Origin: CBDDGJ01 sp965199285
GTDB lineage: Bacteria > Pseudomonadota > Alphaproteobacteria > RS24
Direction: 5' to 3'
Assembly (NCBI GenBank): GCA_965199285.1
Contig: OZ240687.1
Coordinates: 1,984,001-2,048,000, forward strand
Length of the DNA stretch: 64,000 nt
Below the pieces are notes generated by a model that saw nothing but the letters and a program-made list of their open reading frames with translations, searched no databases and had not been told where the DNA came from. Made by a program: the position numbers and the translations under genes. Below are positions 1 to 6,829 of this stretch, in pieces; position 1 is the first letter of the stretch, and each line of letters starts with the position of its first letter.

Positions 1-250
1 AATTTTGCTGTAGCTTAATGAGCTGTAATAAATCGCCGTGATGGTGTTCGTTAGCCCAATCTTTCCACTTTCCAGCGTGTATGCCGTTAAGGGTAACTTT
101 GAGGCTGTCGCCTTTGCTGCCATATATATCGCCTGCAAAATAGATGTTACGATCTCTAAAACCGTTTGGCAAAAGTTTTTGACATACCGCCAGCGCATCA
201 TCTGCTAACGCATCTGCGGTAATTTTTGCTTTTTCTCTGATAGTTGCCAT
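1..250 (-). CDS. plasmid/phage-type primase-like protein, N-terminal part (cut by window edge)
   Basis: Reading leftward from an ATG at 250, 83 codons are open to the window edge. The start has a good ribosome binding site (AGAGGTG seven bases upstream). The visible part contains a GDSLKVTL-type strand, then GKWKDWA and HGDLLQLI. This arrangement resembles the N-terminal zinc-ribbon-like domain of plasmid/phage primases and Toprim-type replication proteins, where a 'W.D(F/W)A...GGDLL.L' motif is usual. The catalytic part would lie outside the window. Its neighbours (ArdC, ParB, toxin-antitoxin pairs) suit plasmid or ICE replication. The family is recalled from motif shape only, so the call is tentative. 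Confidence 0.55.
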   Translation of the reverse strand, partial: MATIREKAKITADALADDALAVCQKLLPNGFRDRNIYFAGDIYGSKGDSLKVTLNGIHAGKWKDWANEHHHGDLLQLIKLQQN

Positions 251-577
251 TTTTTCACCTCTATAATCAGGCATGAAGTTTGCGTGCCCGTCATGCAAAC
301 TTCTGCCTCTTCGGCGAGAAGCGGGGTGAATTTGCAAGGTCAAAAAAGCGGAGGGTTATCACCTGAGATTGTTTGCTTAGTGAAGCAGCCAGCTTGCTGG
401 CGTTTGCGTAACTTAGGAAAGAATTTTAGGGAAACCGCTTTTTTGCTTGGGTTCGCCTTGCAAAGAGGGGCAGCGCCCTTCAATGAAAAATATGGGCGAT
501 AGCGCCATTCATCTTATACGAGGTATTGATAATTATTAATGTTTGCTATATTATACTATACCGAATAAGGAGAACTT
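251..577. other. intergenic region between divergent primase-like gene and parDE
   Basis: I see no convincing gene here. A 72-codon frame (284-502) is low-complexity in composition and lacks a ribosome binding site. The right end must carry the parDE promoter; the AT-rich stretch at about 530-560 is the likely place. Short GC-rich hairpins are present (for example GGGC-AGC-GCCC near 466-475), but none has a terminator-like T run. Confidence 0.4.
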
Positions 578-832
578 ATGCCGACAACAAGCATTCATAT
601 TACAGAGCAGCTAAATGACTGGATTTCCTCCAAGGTTGAATCCGGCGATTATAATAATGCCAGTGAAGTGTTGCGCGAGGGGTTGCGCGTGTTAAAGGCG
701 CGTGATGAGCGGGAGGCACTTGAGCTAGAATTATTGCGTCATAAAGTAGGTGTTGGGGTTGAGCAGGCGAATAATGGTAATTTTTCTGACCGTAATATTG
801 GGCAAATTATTGCCGATAGACAAGCGGATTAG
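578..832 (+). CDS. parD: ParD-family type II antitoxin
   Basis: An 84-residue protein with the ParD/CC2985-type ribbon-helix-helix N-terminus: SIHITEQLNDWI, then ESGDYNNASEVLREGLRVL, the usual 'G.Y.NASEV.R..LR.L' antitoxin helix. The C-terminal half would wrap the toxin. A strong ribosome binding site (AAGGAG) lies seven bases before the ATG. The stop codon TAG is directly followed by the ATG of parE, so the two are translationally coupled. ParD proteins normally repress their own promoter, which would lie around 530-570. Such pairs are common addiction modules on plasmids and integrative elements, which matches the neighbours. Confidence 0.9.
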   Translation: MPTTSIHITEQLNDWISSKVESGDYNNASEVLREGLRVLKARDEREALELELLRHKVGVGVEQANNGNFSDRNIGQIIADRQAD

Positions 833-1141
833 ATGGCAAAATATAGTCTCACTAGACAGGCAGATAATGACCTCGAGGATATTTTTGTTTATTCGATGGA
901 GCAATGGGGGCTTGCTCAGGCAGCGCACTATTTGCGAGAATTGGAGCGCTGTATAGAAAGCCTGGCCGATGGTGTTTTTACCGGCAAGAGTTGCGCACGG
1001 CTTATTAAAGGTGGGGAAGGTCTGTTATATTATCACACCAATCACCATTATATTATTTATCGTAAAGGCAATGGTTCTTTAGAAATAATCGCACTTTATC
1101 ATGACCGTATGAATTTAGAACGCCATTTATCGAAGCTGTAA
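833..1141 (+). CDS. parE: ParE-family type II toxin (RelE/ParE superfamily)
   Basis: A 102-residue protein with the ParE fold signature: YSLTRQADNDLEDIFVYS at the N-terminus, a central helix pair, then YYHTNHHYIIYRK and LEIIALYHDRMNLERHL at the C-terminus. Plasmid ParE toxins act on DNA gyrase; other family members cleave mRNA. The sequence alone leans to ParE because the partner is ParD. The gene begins immediately after the parD stop with no gap. Length and motifs are complete, so it is probably functional. Confidence 0.88.
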   Translation: MAKYSLTRQADNDLEDIFVYSMEQWGLAQAAHYLRELERCIESLADGVFTGKSCARLIKGGEGLLYYHTNHHYIIYRKGNGSLEIIALYHDRMNLERHLSKL

Positions 1142-1157
1142 CAAAGGTGATGTTTAT

Positions 1158-1184
1158 CCCCGCCACCTGAATTAAGCAGCGGGG
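1158..1184 (-). terminator. hairpin after the ardC operon
   Basis: CCCCGC (1158-1163) pairs with GCGGGG (1179-1184) around a 15-base loop. It lies just past the stop of the last gene of the minus-strand operon. The flank (GCAGCGGGGCTGGAGGA) is also found beside the hairpin at 2594-2619, so the 3' ends of these operons share sequence. There is no strong T run, so termination is only inferred. Confidence 0.4.
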
Positions 1185-1197
1185 CTGGAGGAAACTT

Positions 1198-1494
1198 TTA
1201 ATCACTTTCGCCGTAAGGTGTCTTGCCGTAACTTGTCATAAGCTCTGAGATGTCCTTAAGCAGACTGGAGACAAAAGGACAGTTATGCTGATAATTTGTT
1301 TGCTTGGTGATAAAATGGGCTGTCTGCAATATGTTTAGAACGGTTTCATCGTCAAACTCTGTTCTTTCGGCCAGCATTTCAAGAGCATATCTGAAAGTTC
1401 CGAATAAAAATGATTGTTCTTTTTGCCCATCAAGTAGCTGTGCAATACGGTCAGGGTTGACGATTTCGGCGATTTTATTCTGTATGGTTTTCAT
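1198..1494 (-). CDS. small hypothetical protein in ardC operon
   Basis: A 98-residue, mostly helical soluble protein that I do not recognise. It begins MKTIQNKIAEIVNP and ends in a polar tail (GKTPYGESD). It starts 10 bases after the ardC stop on the same strand with an AGGAGC ribosome binding site, so it is co-transcribed with ardC. No signal peptide, membrane segment or catalytic motif is visible. Small genes downstream of ArdC are common on plasmids and are often anti-defence or regulatory, but nothing here proves that. Confidence 0.6.
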   Translation of the reverse strand: MKTIQNKIAEIVNPDRIAQLLDGQKEQSFLFGTFRYALEMLAERTEFDDETVLNILQTAHFITKQTNYQHNCPFVSSLLKDISELMTSYGKTPYGESD

Positions 1495-1504
1495 GTTCTT
1501 GCTC

Positions 1505-2395
1505 CTATTCGGCTGCGATTTGTTCAGATGGTTGTAGATTGTGGAGGTAAGTAACGGCTTCCTGTGCTTTGGATGCCGCTTTGAAGATTGCTTTTTTGTC
1601 GTTTTTCAAAGCTTTGAGCCAATGCTCAATATAGCCTGCATGGTCTTCCCGCATGATGGTATTGATGCCTAAGTCAGCGCATAGATATGCTGCTCCGATT
1701 TCCGCAATTAATTCCTCGAAAGCGTAATTTTCGATGCTGCTGCCAATATGGTTCTGGTCACGATTTAAGCGGCTCTTATGCCCCGTCCAATGTGTTATTT
1801 CGTGTAGCAAAGTTGCGTAATAATTTTTCGTCGCATCAAAGCTATCATCATCAATAAATAGCTCGCGGCGCGGCATGGTGATTTTATCGGCGTGGGGCGC
1901 ATAAAAAGCGGCTTCACCACCATAATCAACATTTGCGCCGGTATTGGTTACAAAGTTTTCAATATTGGCAATCGTTGTTACATCATCTTGCAAATCGGGG
2001 AGGGCAGGCATTTCGTAGCCTTCAACCTGCGCGACATTGAAAAGCTGGATTTGGCGTATGAATTTAACAGTCTTTTCTTCGCCCGTTTCTTCATCTTCCT
2101 TGGTGAAAGATTTATAAAATATGCCTTTTGTATGCTTTTCGCCTTTAATGACTTTTGCGCCTGCTTTTTGCCATTGCTTGAAAGTTCCCCAAAGGTTTTG
2201 TTGATAGCCTTTTGCATCAGCAATCATCCATAGGATAAGAATATTAATGCCGTTATAGCTATTCCCCGTTTCAACATTGACGGGCAAAAAGCTATTTCCT
2301 TTTGTAATATGCCAAGGCATTTGAAATTTTTCCGCACCTTGTTCGATGCTCTCGATGATTTGGTCTGTGATAATTTGGTGAATATCTTGTGACAC
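1505..2395 (-). CDS. ardC: ArdC-like antirestriction protein with zincin metallopeptidase domain
   Basis: A 296-residue protein with two parts. The N-terminal ~120 residues are the ArdC/DUF1738-type ssDNA-binding domain (MPWHITKG, N.ETGNSYNGINILILW, GTFKQWQKAGAKVIKGEK). The C-terminal half is a zinc peptidase-like domain with HEITHWTGH (HExxH plus third ligand region) and a downstream EELIAEIGAAYL helix carrying the likely third zinc ligand. ArdC proteins protect incoming plasmid DNA from host restriction. I chose the GTG at 2395 because AGAGGA sits six bases upstream; an in-frame ATG lies five codons earlier (2410). The 5' side carries the 97 bp dyad repeat (2443-2539), so this operon shares its leader with the ParB operon. 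Confidence 0.85.
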   Translation of the reverse strand: MSQDIHQIITDQIIESIEQGAEKFQMPWHITKGNSFLPVNVETGNSYNGINILILWMIADAKGYQQNLWGTFKQWQKAGAKVIKGEKHTKGIFYKSFTKEDEETGEEKTVKFIRQIQLFNVAQVEGYEMPALPDLQDDVTTIANIENFVTNTGANVDYGGEAAFYAPHADKITMPRRELFIDDDSFDATKNYYATLLHEITHWTGHKSRLNRDQNHIGSSIENYAFEELIAEIGAAYLCADLGINTIMREDHAGYIEHWLKALKNDKKAIFKAASKAQEAVTYLHNLQPSEQIAAE

Positions 2396-2442
2396 ATTTT
2401 TTCCTCTCATATTCAGACGGCTTGCTTGCTGCCTGTACCTTT

Positions 2443-2539
2443 TTCATCAATGAGCAGGGGAAATGCTGTCACAGGGGCGCGCGCAGCGTGAGCGCGGAAC
2501 GCGCCTTGCCCTTTACAGCATTGGGGCGGCACGCCCCTT
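2443..2539. repeat. dyad-symmetric leader repeat, copy A
   Basis: A ~97 bp element almost identical to those at 3628-3723 and 5808-5903. It begins TTCATCAATGAGCAGGGG and ends GGGGCGGCACGCCCC. Inside, AATGCTGT and ACAGCATT form the arms of a long dyad enclosing GC-rich complementary blocks (GCGCG.../CGCGCC), and the end is itself a short hairpin. It lies 48 bp before the GTG of ardC, on the upstream side of that operon. A shared promoter-operator or structured 5' leader is the likely role; I do not recognise it as a named RNA family. Confidence 0.8.
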
Positions 2540-2593
2540 GCGCTGTAAGCACGGATATGAGCAGCTTTGCTGCGCCGCTTTTCTGCGAGAAAA

Positions 2594-2619
2594 CCCCGCT
2601 ACCTTGAAAGGCAGCGGGG
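2594..2619 (-). terminator. intrinsic terminator of the 2628-3580 operon
   Basis: CCCCGCT and CCT pair with AGG and AGCGGGG, with one mismatch and a four-base loop. Read on the minus strand, the stem is followed by TTTTCTC. It lies nine bases after the stop of the gene at 2628, so it most likely ends that three-gene transcript before the ardC leader repeat. Confidence 0.6.
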
Positions 2620-2627
2620 CTGGAGGA

Positions 2628-2945
2628 TTAAAGATTGGAGTTTTCTGTCACTTCATAATCTGTAGGAAATTTTCGGTTAAGGTAGATGACAAGTTCTTGC
2701 GGTAAAACGTCATCAAGCTGTTCAATGGTTTCTATGTCAGAAGTCTCAAATTCCGTTCCATCGGAGTTTCGGATAATTGTGCTGATAATGTCTGCATTAT
2801 AAAAATTTGAGATAATTAAAACCTCATAGCCTAGCCCTTTCAAATAATCGGCAACATGTGAAGCTACATTAAAGCCATTTGCATCTGGGTTGCTGCCATT
2901 GATAAAGGCTTCTTGCCAAACCCATTCTTGTGTATATTTCGGCAT
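2628..2945 (-). CDS. hypothetical protein, plasmid-type orphan
   Basis: A 105-residue acidic soluble protein starting MPKYTQEWVWQEAF, not recognised. I chose the ATG at 2945 because AGAAAGGAAAC lies upstream at proper spacing; an in-frame upstream ATG at 2996 lies inside the preceding gene. It contains VADYLKGLGYEVLII and a region rich in Asp/Glu. It is the last gene of a three-gene minus-strand operon and is followed by a good terminator. Nothing in it suggests an enzyme; a small plasmid accessory protein is the best that can be said. Confidence 0.6.
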   Translation of the reverse strand: MPKYTQEWVWQEAFINGSNPDANGFNVASHVADYLKGLGYEVLIISNFYNADIISTIIRNSDGTEFETSDIETIEQLDDVLPQELVIYLNRKFPTDYEVTENSNL

Positions 2946-2958
2946 TTTAGTTTCCTTT

Positions 2959-3213
2959 CTAATTCTTAATTTCGGATATGACTTGTAGGTCGTCATATTC
3001 GGCGAGGTCGATTAATTCGCAAAGCAAGGGAAAATATTCATCTTCATTGGCGGCTTCAAATTCACCGATTAAGTCTGGTGATGCCGCGCCATGTTGGCCT
3101 ATGTGCATATATGAGGCGATATAATTACCGCTATGTTCTGTCCAATGTTCATCGGGGAAAAGGGCGATAACCTCGCCATCATCTGGAAATTTGCGAAAAA
3201 TAACTCTGGTCAT
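2959..3213 (-). CDS. hypothetical protein, plasmid-type orphan
   Basis: An 84-residue acidic protein: MTRVIFRKFPDDGEVIALFPDE, then a central Y/H-rich segment (YIASYMHIGQHGAAS) and an acidic C-terminus. Proteins of this shape are common as accessory genes on alphaproteobacterial and other plasmids, with no known function. It lies 13 bases before the next gene of the operon and 10 bases after the previous one, with AGGAGC as ribosome binding site. Coding is supported by the tight spacing and the clean start. Confidence 0.6.
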   Translation of the reverse strand: MTRVIFRKFPDDGEVIALFPDEHWTEHSGNYIASYMHIGQHGAASPDLIGEFEAANEDEYFPLLCELIDLAEYDDLQVISEIKN

Positions 3214-3223
3214 AATGATGCTC

Positions 3224-3580
3224 CTATTTCCATGCGTCCGGATTTATGAAGCGGATAAGCCGTTCTTCAAATCGCTCATCAAAAGTGATGTAATGATTTC
3301 CACCCCCTGTAAAATCTTTGTCATTTTTGGCGGTTCTAATCAGGATGCGGTCTATTTTGTTTCGCGCATCGAAAATGGATATGTAAAACCAATCACCGGC
3401 ATTTGTTTGGATAAACCCTGAAAAATAAAAATGCCCTTTCCTAAATTTTATTGTTGAGGCGTGAGGCTTAATTAGCTTTTTCAGGTAATTTGTTGCCTGC
3501 CTGTAAACCTTGTTCCATTCAGGCGTGGTGAAGCAAGAACTTTCCAATTCTTGCGAAAAGATAATTTGTAATTTGTGCAT
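3224..3580 (-). CDS. hypothetical protein, first gene of orphan operon
   Basis: About 118 residues, not recognised. It starts MHKLQIIFSQELESS and contains basic stretches (NYLKKLIKPHASTIKFRKGHF), then FYISIFDARNKIDRILIRTA. I chose the ATG at 3580 because GGAG lies six bases before it; ATGs at 3592 and 3628 are in frame but have weaker signals. The upstream side carries copy B of the dyad repeat, so this is the first gene of a transcript with the two downstream orphans. Confidence 0.55.
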   Translation of the reverse strand: MHKLQIIFSQELESSCFTTPEWNKVYRQATNYLKKLIKPHASTIKFRKGHFYFSGFIQTNAGDWFYISIFDARNKIDRILIRTAKNDKDFTGGGNHYITFDERFEERLIRFINPDAWK

Positions 3581-3627
3581 TTCTAACTCCATGATTTTCA
3601 GACCGCGTGATTGCCGTCCGTAATTCA

Positions 3628-3723
3628 TTCATCAATGAGCAGGGGAAATGCTGTCATAGGGTCACGCGCAGCGTGAGCGCGGAACGCGCCTTGCCCTTTA
3701 CAGCATTGGGGCGGCACGCCCCT
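3628..3723. repeat. dyad-symmetric leader repeat, copy B
   Basis: Second copy of the 97 bp element, with the same AATGCTGT/ACAGCATT arms and the same GCGGCACGCCCC end. It sits 48 bp before the ATG at 3580. Copies B and C also share about 15 further bases on the left (GCCGT/TCGTAATT), so those two are the closest relatives. To its right lies a GCAGCGTAGCTGCGCTGC hairpin that resembles the equivalent region after copy A. Confidence 0.8.
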
Positions 3724-3781
3724 AATTGCGCACATGGCGCAAAATTTGTGCAGCGTAGCTGCGCTGCTTTTGCTAGAAATC

Positions 3782-3808
3782 CCCCGCCATTCGTGAAGAA
3801 TGACGGGG
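3782..3808 (-). terminator. hairpin after the ParB operon
   Basis: CCCCGCCATTC (3782-3792) pairs with GAATGACGGGG (3798-3808), one mismatch, five-base loop. It lies 18 bases beyond the stop of the small gene at 3826 on the minus strand. The following T run on that strand is weak (GATTTCTAG), so terminator strength is uncertain. Position matches the hairpins at the ends of the other two operons. Confidence 0.5.
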
Positions 3809-3825
3809 TTCTTATTCTTTCCTTT

Positions 3826-4005
3826 CTATAAGGTTGGGTTTTCTGCTAGCAGCAGGTTCCGTATTTTTTCGATTAGGTCATAGGATTGGCATAATCTTTC
3901 ATGTGAGTTTCCCCATTGGTAGAAATTGCCATTTTCATCAATCTCAAATTTACTTTCTTCTTCATTAATCGAGATTGTTCCTGATATTTTTATTGAATTA
4001 GCCAT
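3826..4005 (-). CDS. small hypothetical protein (59 aa) downstream of ParB
   Basis: A 59-residue open frame on the minus strand, starting MANSIKISGTISINEEES and ending LLLAENPTL. It has an AAAGG upstream of the ATG at weak spacing. It lies 63 bases after the ParB stop, between two hairpins (4033-4054 and 3782-3808), and has the acidic, beta-rich character of the other orphans in this region. Not recognised. Coding is supported by position and composition only. Confidence 0.5.
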   Translation of the reverse strand: MANSIKISGTISINEEESKFEIDENGNFYQWGNSHERLCQSYDLIEKIRNLLLAENPTL

Positions 4006-4032
4006 GATAACGCCTTTTGTAAGAATTTAGGC

Positions 4033-4054
4033 TGGGGGAGATTGCTCTCCCCCA
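4033..4054 (-). repeat. perfect 9 bp hairpin between parB and the 59-aa gene
   Basis: TGGGGGAGA (4033-4041) pairs perfectly with TCTCCCCCA (4046-4054) around TTGC. It lies in the 63-base gap after the parB stop. There is no T run, so it may be an mRNA-processing or stabilising hairpin that sets unequal expression of the two genes. Confidence 0.5.
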
Positions 4055-4068
4055 AACCTCGGTTAGAT

Positions 4069-5754
4069 TTAAGACTGAAAATTTGCTTCTTCGGGCTGCC
4101 ATGCCAGAGCCGCTTCGCGTTGCTCTTTGGTGAGCCACGAGCCATGCTGTGGGGTCTTGCCCACAAAGACATCGGTGAGGGTTTCCGTGAGAACCGACTT
4201 TGTGGACGTCTCACGCTCATTCGCCCATTTCTCACCGATAACCTCTTTGGCAATATCAAGCGCTACATCCTTTTTGACACGCTTCCAGAAACTTTGGGCA
4301 GGTCGCCAAAGTTCAGAAACATCGTCACAAATTGAGGCAAGATATTTGACAAAGTTTTCGCTATCACACTCCCACTCGGAGAAGCTGATAGCAAAAGCAA
4401 TATTGGCAAGCTTTTCTGCTTCGGCTTGTACCTCATCAGAAATCACACCATCGACCATTGAAGCAATCGCGATTTGAAATGCCTCATCCAGCGAGCCAGC
4501 CGAAATGAACGGGCTACCTGCACATTCAATCAGAATGTCACGGATTTTGGTGAAAACATGTGCTTCGTCAATCTCACGCAAAACATAACTTTTAGCATTC
4601 ACATCAAAAAGACGGGTGCCAATATTATGTTCGCAAAATACCTCACGCGCGAGCATGATATTTTTCAACACCGACACATTCGCCAAATCACCAACCATCT
4701 GATGTTGAGCGATTGCTCGTTTGATGCTGTTGACATCACGCAAAAGGGCATCGGTGAATTGACTGGTATTGACCTTTTCTCCGCTTGCTTCTTCCCCGTT
4801 TTCGGCGCGGGCTTGCGCCGTGGTCATATAGCCGTGGTAATGATTGATTTTGCCTTTATAACCGATACGAATAATCACGCCATATTTTGACCGCTCCTTT
4901 GCTTTCGGCTCATCCCACAACACACGCTTCAAGCCCTTATCGTCACTACCATAGTCATTTGAGCCAATCCGCACAAAAGCAAAGCCCATATCTTCAAGGC
5001 GTGTGACTTCGGCTTGCAGCTTTTCATCGACAAGCTTATGCACTAATTCCACATCATCAAGATATGCAGAGTCATCAAAGAGATTTGTGCGAATAGCACC
5101 ATTGGCGGCCATATATTCATTATAAATAAACTCACCAATCATTGAACCGGATTCAATCGCTTCACCTTGGATGATTTGACCGATTTGCCAAGAATTATCA
5201 CCATATTCATCAAGCAATCGCCGCTGCTCGACTTTTGATGATGCTCCGGTAAGAACCATTGCCGTTTTGATGTCGATTTCATCTTTGCGGAAAGCGTTAA
5301 GCACTTTCGTATCGAGTTGCCCAAGTTTGAGAAGCTTCTCAAGGTCACTTTTTTGCAGATGAAACGCATCGCAAATATATTGCTTGCTTTTGCCTTGCTT
5401 GATGAGATTAGCAAAGGCGAGGTATTTATCGGCAGGGTGCATATCTTCTCGTATGGTGTTTTCGGCCAAAGCAATAGAAAGCGCATCTTCACTGCTCGCA
5501 AGTTGACAATTCACCATCAAATCGGGCGTATCATCATTTGCAGCGATTTTCTGTAAGGCTGCGAGGCGCGTATTACCTGCAACGACCGTATAGCCTCCAT
5601 CATCATTTGCCTGAACCGTAAGCGGCTGTATGAGACCATGAGCGCGAATTGATGCTTCAAAATTATCAAGCTTAGCTTGGTTCGGTTTGCCATGCCGTGG
5701 ATTATTCTTATCAGCGACAAGCTTATTAAGGGGTATTTGTTTTGCTTCTAACAT
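4069..5754 (-). CDS. ParB/RepB-family partition-type protein
   Basis: A 561-residue protein with the ParB N-terminal (ParB/sulfiredoxin) fold: NNPRHGK, GLIQPLTVQ, YTVVAGNTRLAAL, then ALAENTIREDMHPAD. A KorB/ParB-type helix-turn-helix segment follows (about residues 105-150). The long C-terminal region (residues ~200-560) is less typical and is acidic and helical. Large ParB-like proteins of this form occur on plasmids and ICEs. They may bind a centromere or act as CTP-dependent clamps or regulators. I chose the ATG at 5754 because AAAGGA lies six bases upstream; an in-frame ATG five codons earlier is also possible. No ParA is visible in the window. Dyad repeat copy C lies upstream. Confidence 0.8.
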   Translation of the reverse strand: MLEAKQIPLNKLVADKNNPRHGKPNQAKLDNFEASIRAHGLIQPLTVQANDDGGYTVVAGNTRLAALQKIAANDDTPDLMVNCQLASSEDALSIALAENTIREDMHPADKYLAFANLIKQGKSKQYICDAFHLQKSDLEKLLKLGQLDTKVLNAFRKDEIDIKTAMVLTGASSKVEQRRLLDEYGDNSWQIGQIIQGEAIESGSMIGEFIYNEYMAANGAIRTNLFDDSAYLDDVELVHKLVDEKLQAEVTRLEDMGFAFVRIGSNDYGSDDKGLKRVLWDEPKAKERSKYGVIIRIGYKGKINHYHGYMTTAQARAENGEEASGEKVNTSQFTDALLRDVNSIKRAIAQHQMVGDLANVSVLKNIMLAREVFCEHNIGTRLFDVNAKSYVLREIDEAHVFTKIRDILIECAGSPFISAGSLDEAFQIAIASMVDGVISDEVQAEAEKLANIAFAISFSEWECDSENFVKYLASICDDVSELWRPAQSFWKRVKKDVALDIAKEVIGEKWANERETSTKSVLTETLTDVFVGKTPQHGSWLTKEQREAALAWQPEEANFQS

Positions 5755-5807
5755 GTTTTTTCCTTTCATTGTTAGATACGAAAGGCGGAATTGCCGTTCG
5801 TAATTTT

Positions 5808-5903
5808 TTCATCAATGAGCAGGGGAAATGCTGTCAGGGGTCACGCGCAGCGTGAGCGCGGAACGCGCCTTGCCCTTTACAGCATTGGGGCGGCACGCCC
5901 CTT
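5808..5903. repeat. dyad-symmetric leader repeat, copy C
   Basis: Third copy of the 97 bp element, located 54 bp before the chosen ParB start. The sequence from TCATCAATGAGCAGGGG to GGCACGCCCC is almost unchanged; the main variation is the few bases between the left arm and the GC-rich core. Together with copies A and B it shows that three separate minus-strand operons carry the same leader at about the same distance from their first gene. Confidence 0.8.
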
Positions 5904-5947
5904 CAGAGTGTGTTGCGGAAAAGTTGATAGACTTTTCCGATAACAAC

Positions 5948-6046
5948 ATACGACAAACAAAGACTTAGAGCGTGACAATAATTCAATCAAAGCATGTCAC
6001 GCTCTAAAAACTTTTTATGCTTGATTATTTCCTCAGTTTGTCGTAT
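5948..6046. repeat. nested inverted repeats between parB and dinJ-yafQ
   Basis: An outer perfect pair, ATACGACAAAC (5948-5958) and GTTTGTCGTAT (6036-6046), encloses an inner perfect 13 bp pair, TTAGAGCGTGACA (5966-5977 plus flank) and TGTCACGCTCTAA (5995-6007). The whole is 99 bp and lies between two divergent transcripts, 40 bp before dinJ. It could be operator sites for DinJ or ParB, a partition centromere, or a tiny mobile repeat. Sequence alone does not decide. Confidence 0.7.
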
Positions 6047-6085
6047 AGGAATTGATATACATTTTATGTGTAGGAGATTTCTATC

Positions 6086-6337
6086 ATGGCAAAAGAGCAA
6101 GCAAATTTCAGAATAGATGCAGATATAAAGGAAAAAGCCTATGAGGTTCTAAGCCAGCTCGGTATGCGACCGACGGATGCAGTGAATATGTTTATGCATC
6201 ATATTGCTTTGTTTAAGGAACTTCCTTTTAAGCCGGGCTTGCCTAACGCGGAAACACAGGACACTTTTGCAAAAACTGATGCAGGTGAGGATATGACAGA
6301 GCATCAAACGGTTGATGGTATTTTCGAGAATATCTGA
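6086..6337 (+). CDS. dinJ: RelB/DinJ-family type II antitoxin
   Basis: An 83-residue protein with the DinJ signature: ANFRIDADIKEKAYEVLSQLGM, then PTDAVNMFMHHIALFKELPF, the ribbon-helix-helix region that binds DNA. TAGGAG lies upstream of the ATG at good spacing. The toxin gene begins three bases after the stop. DinJ dimers bind palindromes in their own promoter; the nested inverted repeats at 5948-6046 are candidates. This is the second addiction module in the plasmid-like block. Confidence 0.88.
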   Translation: MAKEQANFRIDADIKEKAYEVLSQLGMRPTDAVNMFMHHIALFKELPFKPGLPNAETQDTFAKTDAGEDMTEHQTVDGIFENI

Positions 6338-6340
6338 TTC

Positions 6341-6616
6341 ATGCATCGCATTTTTACGACCAGTAGATTTGATAGAGACTTAAAGCGCGCTGCACGCCGG
6401 AAAAAGGATTTATCAAAACTCAAGGGCGTTATGCAAGCTTTGGCTGCCGGTGAAAATTTACCGGCTCGTAATAGAGATCATCCTCTTATTGGTAACTATA
6501 TTGGTCGCCGTGAATGCCATATCGAGCCTGACTGGTTGCTGATTTATAAACTTAATGAAAAGGCTGGTGAGATTATTTTCGAACGAACCGGCACACATGC
6601 AGATTTATTTAAATAG
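6341..6616 (+). CDS. yafQ: YafQ-family mRNA interferase toxin
   Basis: A 91-residue protein with the YafQ pattern: FDRDLKRAARRKKDLSKL, then DHPLIGNYIGRRECHIEPDW, LLIYKL and the C-terminal IIFERTGTHADLF. The histidines and the aromatic near the end correspond to the catalytic region of YafQ, a ribosome-dependent mRNA endonuclease. It is coupled to dinJ by a three-base gap. The protein is full length, so the pair is probably active. Confidence 0.88.
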   Translation: MHRIFTTSRFDRDLKRAARRKKDLSKLKGVMQALAAGENLPARNRDHPLIGNYIGRRECHIEPDWLLIYKLNEKAGEIIFERTGTHADLFK

Positions 6617-6829
6617 GGTGTCTCATTGTCAATCGCCCGTCAGCGCGTATTCGAGCCGCGTTACTGTACCGAGCGGGGTATCCGGTTCACGCCCCTTTTA
6701 GGTATGGCTGTCTAGGGATTTAGGATTGAGCGGCAGAATTTGCTTGCAACTTATAAATATCGGTATATAGTAGGGAGTGTAGTAATGCTATCATAAATAG
6801 AGTACTATTAAAAATGAGAGGTTAGATAG

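Noticed and set aside
284..502. 72-codon plus-strand frame before parDE
   Set aside because: No ribosome binding site, odd composition, no resemblance to a known family; lies in a divergent promoter region.
6640..6715. tRNA-like stretch (GGTTCACGCCCC near a GC-rich arm)
   Set aside because: It cannot be folded into a cloverleaf with acceptor and anticodon arms; resemblance to a T-arm is superficial.
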